From NCBI GenBank assembly GCA_023398105.1, contig JAEWST010000026.1, positions 1 to 64,000 on the forward strand: a stretch of DNA of 64,000 nt, read 5' to 3'. The notes beneath the pieces were generated by a model. The model ran no database searches. It worked only from the letters and a program-made list of their open reading frames with translations, and was not told where the DNA came from. Origin of the DNA: Bacillota bacterium. GTDB taxonomy: Bacteria > Bacillota > Clostridia > Acetivibrionales > DSM-1351. The translations under genes were made by a program, and so were the position numbers. Below are positions 25,672 through 33,892 of the stretch, piece by piece (the first letter of the stretch is position 1; each line of letters begins with the position of its first letter).

Positions 25672-28131
25672 GTGAAAAAAAAATATACAAGCAGGGACAG
25701 TCATACAAATAAAAACAAAGCAAATGAGGGGGATTATTACTATATTCAGTCTAATATAATTCCAAAGGTTCTTGGCAAGTTTCCATTTTTACCAAATGTG
25801 TTTATGGAAAGACAAAATGATATAGTGAACATAAGGGACTTGCTTTTAAAAGGTGACAACCTTTTGCTTTTGTGCAATAGAGAAGCAGGTATAGGCACAA
25901 CCTCTGTTGCTTCAAAGTATTATCATGCTTTTCATAAAGAATACAAACACATTGCATGGGTGTATTGCAGAAAAAACATTTGCACAGCTATATTGAGTCT
26001 GTCAAAGTCGTTAGGAATAGAATTTGATGAAAGAATGACAGAAGATAAGAGATTTAAATGTATATTACAGATGATCTCTTTAATAAAAAAACCATGTTTA
26101 TTGATAATTGACGATGTCAATGACTATGAGGATTTAAAAAATAATCTTGATAAACTAATTGAATGTTCAAATTTACATATTTTAATTACATCACATATTA
26201 CAAATTTTAATTTAGTTAAGAACTATCAAGTTAAAGAGCTAGGTGAAGAACAGACTTTTGAACTTTTCAAAGAATATTATCCAATGCACAAAGAAACTGA
26301 GGATGCTTTATTAAAGGAAATATGCCGTGCAGTAGGACAAAATACACTGGTCATAATGATGCTTGCAAAACATCTTTATGTATTGAATCAGTTTTGCAAT
26401 ACTTATTCTCTTAATAATTTTCTAGAGTCATTTCAGAAAAAAGGGCTATTTTTGGCTAAGGACAGCCAGATTACTGGCACAGAATATTATGTCTATGGTG
26501 GTATCCATGAGGAAAAGCCAGAGGATGTTTTGAAGGTATTAATAGAAATGGGAGAACTTACAGAATCAGAGAAAGCACTGCTGTCAGTTTTTGCACTTTT
26601 GCCTTCGATAGGCATTGCTCATAAGGACTTGTTTGACTTGCTTTCACAGGTGAAGGATATGGAACTGAGTCTTGCTGCTCTTAGTCAGAGGGGATGGATA
26701 GATTTTAACGAAGAAACAGAGACGTATAAGTGCAATATTTTGGTACAGGAAATGATAAAAACATATAAAAGCTCAATGGAGTTATTAGATGACTGTAATG
26801 TGCTAATTGAGTCGCTTATCAGCAGACTGGAGTATGAGCCAGGAACAGGACACTTAACAAAAGTTTCCTATGAAAAAGCTGCAACAATTGTTGAATATGC
26901 AGAGTCTATTTTGCAGTTTTTTAATAATGCAGAAAGAAGTATTTCGGTACTATGTGAGCGCATAGGTAGATATCACGCTACTGTAGGTAATTTGACTAAA
27001 GCGTTGGAATACTATGAGGAATGTACAAAGCTGAAAAAAGCACTATATGAAGAGTATCCAACAAATACGGGCTTTAAATTTGGTTTAGCAATAGCCTACT
27101 CACAATTGGGAACAGTATATAAAAATATTGGAAATTTGAGCAAAACATTAATGTGTTTTAAAGAAGATACTAAACTAACAAAGGAGCTATATGAAGAGTA
27201 TCCAAATAGCGTAGCATTAAAAAATGGTTTGGCAATGTCATACTCACAATTAGGAGCAACATACCAAAATACATATAACTTCAGCAAGGTTCTTGAGTAT
27301 TTTGAGCAATATACAAAACTTAAAAAAGAATTATATGAAGAGTATCCAAACAATATGGGTTTTAAGAATGGATTAGCTGTATCCTATTCAAAACTGGGAA
27401 CTGCATACAGGGATAACGGAAATATTCCTAAGGCACTTTCGTGCTTTAAAGAAGAGATAAGGCTTTTTTCAGAACTATACGAAGCAAATCCAACTAATAT
27501 AAGAATTAAAAATGCATTGGCAATATCCTATTCAAAGCTGGGATTATTATACAAAAATATGAATGATTTCGATAAGGCTTTAAAGTATTTCATGGAAGAT
27601 ACTAAGCTCACTAGGGAGTTATACGAAGAGAATCCTGGAAATGTTGGTTTCAAAAACGGCTTAGCAGTATCCTGCTCAAAGCTCGGAACAATGTATAAAT
27701 ATAAGGGGGATTTGAGGAAGGCTTTAGAGTACTACAAGGAGTACTCCAAATTTAAAAAAGAGTTATATGAGGAGTGCCCTGACTTTGTTGGCTTTAAAAA
27801 TGGTTTGGCAATATCCTATTCAAAGCTTGGATCAACCTACAAGAAAATAGGTAATACAACAAAAGCATTGGAATACTATGAACAATACATTAAATTAAAA
27901 AAAGAACTACATGAAGAATACCCACAAAATATTGGGTTAGAAAATAGTTTAGCTATTGCATATTATAAAATAGGAGTGTTTTACAAAGAGTATAAAAATA
28001 ACAGAAAAAAAGCCTATATTTATTTCCATGAGTCGGAAAAATTACTAGTTGAACTGATGAGAGAAATGCCTCAGTCTGTTATTATAGCTAGCTTTTTGGA
28101 AAAGATTGAGAAAAGGATGAGAAGCTTGTGA
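25672..28131 (+). CDS. STAND-type P-loop protein with 48-residue TPR units, Walker A lysine missing
   Basis: This is an 819-residue soluble protein. An NB-ARC-like core covers about residues 35-330. The phosphate loop reads AGIGTTS at 72-78, with Thr where the invariant Lys is expected. The Walker B CLLIIDDVND is intact near 142-151 and is followed by LITSH. From about residue 427 there are seven or eight TPR-like units with a strict 48-residue period (GLAxSYSKLGxxY, KALEYFxE, KELYEEYPxN). STAND proteins act as inducible scaffolds in signalling or defence. No effector domain is seen. The GTG at 25672 follows GGGAG. Confidence 0.75.
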   Translation: MKKKYTSRDSHTNKNKANEGDYYYIQSNIIPKVLGKFPFLPNVFMERQNDIVNIRDLLLKGDNLLLLCNREAGIGTTSVASKYYHAFHKEYKHIAWVYCRKNICTAILSLSKSLGIEFDERMTEDKRFKCILQMISLIKKPCLLIIDDVNDYEDLKNNLDKLIECSNLHILITSHITNFNLVKNYQVKELGEEQTFELFKEYYPMHKETEDALLKEICRAVGQNTLVIMMLAKHLYVLNQFCNTYSLNNFLESFQKKGLFLAKDSQITGTEYYVYGGIHEEKPEDVLKVLIEMGELTESEKALLSVFALLPSIGIAHKDLFDLLSQVKDMELSLAALSQRGWIDFNEETETYKCNILVQEMIKTYKSSMELLDDCNVLIESLISRLEYEPGTGHLTKVSYEKAATIVEYAESILQFFNNAERSISVLCERIGRYHATVGNLTKALEYYEECTKLKKALYEEYPTNTGFKFGLAIAYSQLGTVYKNIGNLSKTLMCFKEDTKLTKELYEEYPNSVALKNGLAMSYSQLGATYQNTYNFSKVLEYFEQYTKLKKELYEEYPNNMGFKNGLAVSYSKLGTAYRDNGNIPKALSCFKEEIRLFSELYEANPTNIRIKNALAISYSKLGLLYKNMNDFDKALKYFMEDTKLTRELYEENPGNVGFKNGLAVSCSKLGTMYKYKGDLRKALEYYKEYSKFKKELYEECPDFVGFKNGLAISYSKLGSTYKKIGNTTKALEYYEQYIKLKKELHEEYPQNIGLENSLAIAYYKIGVFYKEYKNNRKKAYIYFHESEKLLVELMREMPQSVIIASFLEKIEKRMRSL

Positions 28132-28272
28132 AAAAGAGTGTATTTATCTTAACGAAACAAATATAGAGATTGACTAACTGCTGTAGCCAAGGAATTCGAG
28201 TTTAATCTTTTTTAGTTAAAACTGAGAACGATATCCAAAAAGTCTTCAACATTGTTTGTAACAGTTTACATT

Positions 28273-28313
28273 TAAAAAAATAAGAGCCTAGAATCATTAA
28301 ACTCTAGGCTCTT
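28273..28313 (-). terminator. Terminator of the tRNA-Trp gene
   Basis: AAGAGCCTAGA at 28282-28292 pairs perfectly with TCTAGGCTCTT at 28303-28313. On the minus strand it is followed by a run of seven Ts. Confidence 0.9.
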
Positions 28314-28314
28314 A

Positions 28315-28390
28315 TGGCAGGGGTGGGGGGACTCGAACCCACAGCCAACGGTTTTGGAGACCGGTACTCTACCAATTGCGCTACACCCCT
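28315..28390 (-). tRNA. tRNA-Trp (CCA anticodon)
   Basis: Read on the minus strand, the acceptor stem AGGGGTG pairs with CACCCCT. The D arm has AGCGCAATTGGTAGAG, the anticodon arm CGGTCTCCAAAACCG has CCA in the loop, and the T arm GTGGGTTCGAGTCCC is complete. The CCA end is encoded. The gene is 76 nt, stands alone and has its own promoter and terminator. Confidence 0.95.
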
Positions 28391-28402
28391 AAGACGAATA
28401 TT

Positions 28403-28432
28403 AGTATACAATACACTTTGTGTTCTTGTCAA
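28403..28432 (-). promoter_or_regulatory. Promoter of tRNA-Trp
   Basis: On the minus strand TTGACA at 28427-28432 and TATACT at 28403-28408 are 18 bp apart. The tRNA 5' end is 13 bp downstream of the -10 element. Confidence 0.8.
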
Positions 28433-28548
28433 TGACTAAATTAAAAAAAATGTGGAAAATTAAAATTAAGAAATAAATGTTATTACTTGATTAATGTACT
28501 TAATATAAGTACAATTAAATAGCATCTTTATTTGTTTATAACGAGGCG

Positions 28549-28610
28549 TTATAACGAGGCAAGAAAATGTCCCACACTTCTATAAGTGGCGGGTATCACT
28601 TTTGTTATAA
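28549..28610 (+). repeat. Family 1 element, short form, copy G with doubled left end
   Basis: A 62-bp copy from TTATAACGAGGC to TTGTTATAA. A second TTATAACGAGGC lies directly upstream at 28536-28547, as if one copy had inserted into, or recombined with, another. It ends 10 bp before the DUF881 start codon, so the ribosome site GAGGGA abuts the element. Confidence 0.85.
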
Positions 28611-28620
28611 GAGGGACACA

Positions 28621-29361
28621 ATGAAATTAAAGGGAATCAAGTTTAAAGATAGATATATTGTTTTATTATTTGCATTCATGTTGCTTGGAGCTTTAATCAC
28701 TGTTCAGATTAGAAGTACAGTTAGTGTGCAGCGGCAAGCGGCTGAGATACTGAATACTGATAAGCTAAAAACCCAGTTGGATGAAAAGATTAAGACTGGG
28801 GAGGAATATAAGGCTCAGATTGAAAAGCTGGAGAATGATAAGTCTGCTTTTTTAGCTGCTCCTATTAACAATATAAATATTTCTAAAAAGAACGAGCTCG
28901 AATATTTGAAACTTATATCAGGCTTGACTGATGTTACAGGAGATGGAGTTATAATTACACTAGATGATGCAGAAATGCCTGAGTCAGAAATAGCTATGGA
29001 TTATATTATTCATGATAAAGAGATATATAATGTTGTAAACCAATTAAAAATTGCAGGTGCTCTTGCTATTTCTATTAATGATGAAAGAATTATTGCTACG
29101 AGTGAGCAGATTTGTGCTGGGCCAACTGTAAAAATTAATAATAATAGATATGCAGTACCTTACAAAATTAAGGCAATAGGAGATTCAAATGCTCTATATG
29201 AAGCCTTAAAGGAAAGCTATATAGTTAATGATATGATAACACTAAATAAACGTGTAACATTATCGCAGGAAAAAGATATTGTAATACCTAAATTTACAAA
29301 TGATATTAATGGTCTAATATCTAGACTGGAGGTAATAAATAATGAAGACAAAAAAAATTAG
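28621..29361 (+). CDS. DUF881 family protein, first copy
   Basis: This is a 246-residue protein. It has one N-terminal membrane helix (YIVLLFAFMLLGALITV), a coiled coil near 40-75 and a DUF881 domain with LTDVTGDGVIITLDDAE, GALAISINDERI and YAVPYKIKAIGD. DUF881 proteins (YlxW/YlxX-like) often lie near division genes and have no assigned activity. The ATG at 28621 is preferred; an upstream in-frame extension is only repeat sequence. The end overlaps the second copy by 20 bp. Confidence 0.85.
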   Translation: MKLKGIKFKDRYIVLLFAFMLLGALITVQIRSTVSVQRQAAEILNTDKLKTQLDEKIKTGEEYKAQIEKLENDKSAFLAAPINNINISKKNELEYLKLISGLTDVTGDGVIITLDDAEMPESEIAMDYIIHDKEIYNVVNQLKIAGALAISINDERIIATSEQICAGPTVKINNNRYAVPYKIKAIGDSNALYEALKESYIVNDMITLNKRVTLSQEKDIVIPKFTNDINGLISRLEVINNEDKKN

Positions 29362-30043
29362 CAGTAATATATCAATTACAATTATTTGTATATTACTGGG
29401 GCTAGCACTTTCATGGCAGTTCCAAAGTATAAGAAATAATGCAAGTGTTATGAATTTGGAAAATCAAAAAAAAGATGATTTGGTTGTCAAAATTCTTAAT
29501 GAGCAAAAAAACAATGAAAATCTAAAGGCTAAGCTCAGCGAGCTGCAAATTCAAATAAATAAATTTGAAAATGCAAGTGGTAATTCAGATGAAAACATGA
29601 AGCTTTTATCAGATGAAATAAAAAGATTGAAGATTGTTGCAGGATTGACTGATGTTAAAGGAAAGGGTGTAGTAATCACTTTTGCAAAAGAGGATTCTTT
29701 AAATGTAGCTGATGATGATCTTTTATCAATACTAAATGAGCTAAGAGCAACTGATGCTCAAGCTTTGGCAATAAATGACCAGAGAGTTATTGATACCACA
29801 GAAGTCAGAGCGGCTGGAGGCTATATTATGGTTAATGGCAGTCACGTCATTCCGCCGTATCAGATAAAGGCTATAGTTGACCCTGACAATGCGGTAAATG
29901 CTTTGAATATGATTGGTGGACCTTTAGAAAGGATTAAATTGTTTATTGATGTTGATGTTAATAAATCCGATGAAGTCATCATTTCCAAAATTAGTGAGGA
30001 GTTAATAAAAACAAATAAGCTTACTTCAGTTGAAAGTAAATAG
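29342..30043 (+). CDS. DUF881 family protein, second copy
   Basis: This paralogue of the preceding gene has the same layout: a membrane helix, a coiled coil (residues about 35-80), and the DUF881 domain with LTDVKGKGVVITFAKED, AQALAINDQRVI and HVIPPYQIKAIVDPDN. The overlap with the first gene suggests translational coupling and perhaps a heteromeric complex. A terminator follows. The function is unknown. Confidence 0.88.
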   Translation: MKTKKISSNISITIICILLGLALSWQFQSIRNNASVMNLENQKKDDLVVKILNEQKNNENLKAKLSELQIQINKFENASGNSDENMKLLSDEIKRLKIVAGLTDVKGKGVVITFAKEDSLNVADDDLLSILNELRATDAQALAINDQRVIDTTEVRAAGGYIMVNGSHVIPPYQIKAIVDPDNAVNALNMIGGPLERIKLFIDVDVNKSDEVIISKISEELIKTNKLTSVESK

Positions 30044-30069
30044 ACTTAAATACTGAATTGGATATCCTC

Positions 30070-30108
30070 AGGTCTTATATGTGTTATTACACGATATAAG
30101 GCTTTTTT
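30070..30108 (+). terminator. Terminator after the DUF881 pair
   Basis: GTCTTATATGTG at 30072-30083 pairs with CACGATATAAGGC at 30090-30102 with small mismatches, and six Ts follow. Confidence 0.8.
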
Positions 30109-30228
30109 GTTGTTCTCAAAAGTTAAAAAAGTATATATAAATATATGAGAAGTTTTTTTATTAAAAAGAGTTTGCAGAGTTTGTTTGGTTTTTTATCAAT
30201 AATACGCTTAAGATAGTGGGGGATTATT

Positions 30229-31149
30229 TTGAAAATGAAAAAAGTTGTTATTATATCTGTTTTGCTTATAATTTTAGCTGTTATTGTAAATTGTATTGTT
30301 ACACGAAGAAATAATTCTATTGCCAATTCAAACCTATCAGATCTAGGCGGTGTTTATAGTGTAAGTAGCAGGAGTATTGACTATTCTACAGAACTTACAG
30401 GAAAGTTAATAGAAGAGTTGGATTCTGAAAATAATATATCTTTGCAAAGTGAATATCCCTATGAACATAAGCGCTGCTGGGGGTTAAAAAGGCAGCCTGA
30501 TAATCAAACACCTAAAGCTGACCCTGGTGCTGATAAGCTACTCGAAAAATATGGTGGTAAGTATGTTGGTGATGTAAACAAAAAAATTATATATTTAACT
30601 TTTGATGAAGGCTATGAGAATGGATATACAGCTAAAATACTTGATGTTTTAAAGGAGAATAAGGTAAAAGCTACGTTTTTCATAACAGGACCCTATCTCA
30701 ATGAGCATCAGGATTTAGTAAGAAGAATGGTTGAAGAAGGTCATACAGTTGGAAATCACACAATTCATCATCCCAGTCTGCCAGAGAAGGAGGACTCCGA
30801 AATTGAGGAGGAGGTTCTTGGACTTGAAAGAGCTTTCACAGAAAAATTCGGAGCAAAAATGAAGTTCCTCAGGCCTCCAAAGGGTGAATATAGTGAAAAA
30901 AGTTTAAATATTACCAACAAACTTGGCTATTGTAATCTTTTTTGGAGCTTTGCATATGATGATTGGCATAGAGATAAAATAAGAGGTCCTGAATATGCAT
31001 ATAAAATTGTAATGAAAAATTTACATAATGGAGAGATTATGCTGCTACATGCTGTATCAAAGGATAATGCGGATGCCCTAGATATGATAATAAAAGGAGC
31101 AATTGCAAGTGGATATGAATTTGGAAATGTAGAAAATTTGGTGAATTAG
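30229..31149 (+). CDS. pdaA: PdaA-like polysaccharide deacetylase
   Basis: This enzyme removes N-acetyl groups from muramic acid on the way to muramic-delta-lactam of the spore cortex. The 306-residue protein has an N-terminal membrane anchor and a NodB domain. The motifs are LTFDEGYENGYT (metal and catalytic Asp), GNHTIHHPSL, FLRPPKGEYS, WSFAYDDWH and MLLHAVS. TFDxGYENGYT distinguishes PdaA-type enzymes from general chitin deacetylases. It starts at TTG 30229 or ATG 30235, behind GTGGGGGA. Confidence 0.88.
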   Translation: MKMKKVVIISVLLIILAVIVNCIVTRRNNSIANSNLSDLGGVYSVSSRSIDYSTELTGKLIEELDSENNISLQSEYPYEHKRCWGLKRQPDNQTPKADPGADKLLEKYGGKYVGDVNKKIIYLTFDEGYENGYTAKILDVLKENKVKATFFITGPYLNEHQDLVRRMVEEGHTVGNHTIHHPSLPEKEDSEIEEEVLGLERAFTEKFGAKMKFLRPPKGEYSEKSLNITNKLGYCNLFWSFAYDDWHRDKIRGPEYAYKIVMKNLHNGEIMLLHAVSKDNADALDMIIKGAIASGYEFGNVENLVN

Positions 31150-31168
31150 TTTTTGTGAAAGTATTTCT

Positions 31169-31235
31169 AGCTCCCAAAACCACAAGTAGCTTATGCTAGT
31201 TAAGAAAGCAGAGGTTCTCCGCTGAAAACTTTACC
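31169..31235. repeat. Family 3 element fragment
   Basis: AGCTCCCAAAACCACAAGT retains one arm of the family hairpin. GAGGTTCTCCGCTGA resembles 16298-16312 of the larger copy. The order of the two blocks differs from that copy, so this is a rearranged remnant. Confidence 0.45.
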
Positions 31236-31274
31236 AAATTTTTTGATCCAATTAGGGTTTAGGAGGATAGTTTA

Positions 31275-31610
31275 ATGCAAAAAATAGAGAAAATCAGCAA
31301 AGGTAACCATACTAAAAACAATATAAAAGTTAAGCTAGAATCTAAAATGAAAATAAGAGAAAAGTTTACTGAGATGTTAGAATTGCCAAAAGAAATAGTA
31401 TTAGATATGCCCAAGCTGACTATGTTAGGAAATGGAGATCTAATTATAGAAAATTATAAAGGGATTGCTGAATATGATGAAGATGTTTTGCGTGTTAATA
31501 CTACATCAGGAACTATAAAAGTAAAAGGCACTGACGTTTTCATAAAAGAGATTACACCAGAGAGCATAATGATTTACGGCAATATTGAAACGTTGGAATT
31601 TATAAAATAG
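31275..31610 (+). CDS. yqfC: Sporulation protein YqfC
   Basis: This is a small cytoplasmic sporulation-associated protein that is nearly always next to yqfD. The 111-residue product shows LELPKEIVLDMPKLTMLGNGDLIIENYKG and ends in IMIYGNIETLEF, as typical. The N-terminal 20 residues are an extra basic stretch. TTAGGAGG at 31258-31265 supports the ATG at 31275. The molecular role is unknown. Confidence 0.9.
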   Translation: MQKIEKISKGNHTKNNIKVKLESKMKIREKFTEMLELPKEIVLDMPKLTMLGNGDLIIENYKGIAEYDEDVLRVNTTSGTIKVKGTDVFIKEITPESIMIYGNIETLEFIK

Positions 31611-31651
31611 CAAAGTAAATGCTACCAAGTTTTCTTTAACTGGAGGGTAAA

Positions 31652-32851
31652 ATGTTAATTTTGAGGTTATGGAATTATATAAGAGGATATGTTATTATTA
31701 TTGTTGAAGGATATTTTTTAGAAAAGTTTATAAACATATGTACTCATAGGCAACTGAGATTATGGAATGTAAAGTGGCAAAGAAACAGTAGAGTTAAAAT
31801 GATGATTAGCATTAAGGATTTCAAAATGCTTAGACCCATTGCAAAGAAGACTAGATGCAGAGTACATATTATTATGAAAAAGGGATTGCCTTTTTTATTA
31901 AATAGATATAAAAACAGAAAAGCTTTTGTTATAGGAGCTGGAAGTTGTATTATAGTATTTTTTCTAATATCATCTTTTATATGGGAGGTATCAGTTGTTG
32001 GGAATAGCAGTGTGCCAACTGAAGTCATAGTTGAAAAGTTATATAACAATGGCATTAAAGTAGGAGCTTTGAAATATAACATACATCCTGAAGATGTAGT
32101 TGGTAATATGATGCTTGAATTGAAAGACCTTGCAAGGGTTAGTGTTTATATTCGTGGAACAAAGGTTCAAGTGGTTGTAAATGAAAGAGTAAAACCACCA
32201 GATTTAATAAATAGAAATGTGCCATGTGATATTGTTGCCTTAAAGGAAGGTGTGATTTGTTCCATTGTTGCAAAGGAAGGTCTTGAAGTTGTCAAAATAG
32301 GTGACACTGTTATAAAGGGTCAACTGCTCATTACAGGAAAGGTTGAAAATATTAACAACCCAGAAGCAATTCCCCTAATGGTTCACTCTATGGGGAGTGT
32401 TAAAGCAAGGACTTGGTATGAAGCTAGTGCAAAGGTGGAACAAAAGCTTGTAAGAACCAAAAGGACAGGTTTAAAAAAAGAAAATTACTCAATTGTTCTT
32501 TTTACAAAAAAATTGGAATTATTTCATAGCAAAATTCCATATAAGAATTCAGAATATGTTGAAATAAAAAAAAAGCTATGTATTGGTAATTATTTCGCAT
32601 TACCTTTTGAACTTATTATAGATCAGCATTATGAATATGATTTGGAGCACTATGAAATTGACTTTGAGACTGCGGAGGAAATTGCAGCAGACAAAGCTAT
32701 AGCTTTAGCACAAAAAAATGTACCTATACATTCACAAATAGTTAATACAAATATTTCTTTTGTCAATAATGACAATGGTGTTAGTATAGCTAAAGCAGTA
32801 ATTGAATGTGTAGAGGATATCGGGGTTACACAAGAGATAGGAGGAATGTAA
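31652..32851 (+). CDS. yqfD: Sporulation protein YqfD
   Basis: This is a 399-residue stage IV sporulation protein with an N-terminal cytoplasmic part. A membrane helix lies near residues 90-108 (AFVIGAGSCIIVFFLISSFI). It is followed by WEVSVVGNSSVPTEVI and a long extracytoplasmic domain with IVAKEGLEVVKIGDTVIKGQLLITG. Fourteen residues before the stop begins EDIGVTQEIGGM. It follows yqfC and precedes phoH, as in most spore formers. Confidence 0.93.
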   Translation: MLILRLWNYIRGYVIIIVEGYFLEKFINICTHRQLRLWNVKWQRNSRVKMMISIKDFKMLRPIAKKTRCRVHIIMKKGLPFLLNRYKNRKAFVIGAGSCIIVFFLISSFIWEVSVVGNSSVPTEVIVEKLYNNGIKVGALKYNIHPEDVVGNMMLELKDLARVSVYIRGTKVQVVVNERVKPPDLINRNVPCDIVALKEGVICSIVAKEGLEVVKIGDTVIKGQLLITGKVENINNPEAIPLMVHSMGSVKARTWYEASAKVEQKLVRTKRTGLKKENYSIVLFTKKLELFHSKIPYKNSEYVEIKKKLCIGNYFALPFELIIDQHYEYDLEHYEIDFETAEEIAADKAIALAQKNVPIHSQIVNTNISFVNNDNGVSIAKAVIECVEDIGVTQEIGGM

Positions 32852-32854
32852 TAC

Positions 32855-33835
32855 TTGTCAGAGAGAATAGAAAAAAATATAGATTTTTATAGTATAGAAT
32901 ATGCAATGAACATATTTGGTAATTATGATGAGAATATTAAGATTATAGAAGAAGCATTTAATGTTAAAGTTGTGACTAGAGATACGTCAATAGCAATTAG
33001 TGGAGAAGCTGATAATGTTAATAAAGCCGAAACAATTGTTACAAAGCTATTAGGAATTGCAAAACGTGGAGAAAATATAACAAGACAAAATGTGCAATAT
33101 CTAGTAGGTCTTACAAATGAGAAGCAAATAGAAAAGGCTGACGAGCTGTTAGTTGACTATGTTTGCCTTACTGCAAAAGGAAAGCAGATTAAGAATAAGA
33201 CACATGGACAAAAGCTTTATGTTGATGCAATGAAAAAAAATGATATTGTTTTTGGAATAGGTCCCGCTGGTACGGGAAAGACATTTTTGGCTGTTGCTAT
33301 GGCAGTAACAGCTTTTAGGAATAAAGAGGTTGATAGAATAGTACTTACAAGGCCTGCAGTAGAAGCAGGTGAGAAGTTAGGGTTTTTACCAGGAGATTTA
33401 CAAAATAAGGTTGATCCCTATTTAAGACCACTTTATGACGGACTTTACGAAATAATGGGAGCAGATCTATATTTAAAGTATCTTGAAAGAGGGATGATAG
33501 AGATTGCACCTTTGGCTTATATGAGGGGAAGAACCCTTGACAACTCTTTTATTATTTTAGATGAAGCACAGAACACTACACCAGAGCAGATGAAGATGTT
33601 TTTAACAAGAATTGGGTTTAATTCAAAGGCGGTAATAACAGGTGATATAACTCAAATAGACTTACCAGGTGACAAAAGATCTGGGCTAAAGGAAGTAACT
33701 ACTATTTTGAAGGATATAGATGGTATTGAGTTTTGTTACCTTACTCAGAAGGATGTAGTCAGACATGAACTGGTTCAGAAGATTATAATTGCTTATGATA
33801 AACACTCTTCAAAGGAAGATAAACAAAAGTCTTAA
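32855..33835 (+). CDS. phoH: PhoH family ATPase
   Basis: This cytoplasmic P-loop ATPase is related to the helicase core and has a possible RNA-related role. The 326-residue protein has an N-terminal KH-like region, Walker A GPAGTGKT near residues 133-140, Walker B FIILDEAQNTTPEQ and ITGDITQIDLP. The TTG at 32855 follows AGGAGGAATG and starts 3 bp after the yqfD stop. The exact function of the family is not settled. Confidence 0.93.
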   Translation: MSERIEKNIDFYSIEYAMNIFGNYDENIKIIEEAFNVKVVTRDTSIAISGEADNVNKAETIVTKLLGIAKRGENITRQNVQYLVGLTNEKQIEKADELLVDYVCLTAKGKQIKNKTHGQKLYVDAMKKNDIVFGIGPAGTGKTFLAVAMAVTAFRNKEVDRIVLTRPAVEAGEKLGFLPGDLQNKVDPYLRPLYDGLYEIMGADLYLKYLERGMIEIAPLAYMRGRTLDNSFIILDEAQNTTPEQMKMFLTRIGFNSKAVITGDITQIDLPGDKRSGLKEVTTILKDIDGIEFCYLTQKDVVRHELVQKIIIAYDKHSSKEDKQKS

Positions 33836-33892
33836 ACTTTAAACTACTGAACATTAAAGACGTAAATTACAACACTTACCTGGGGGTAGCAA

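Noticed and set aside
27005..28000. 144-nt repeated units that might suggest a CRISPR or minisatellite
   Set aside because: The repeats are coding TPR-like units without unique spacers of fixed length.
28567..28620. Upstream extension of the first DUF881 protein
   Set aside because: The extra residues translate family 1 copy G. ATG 28621 fits the family start.
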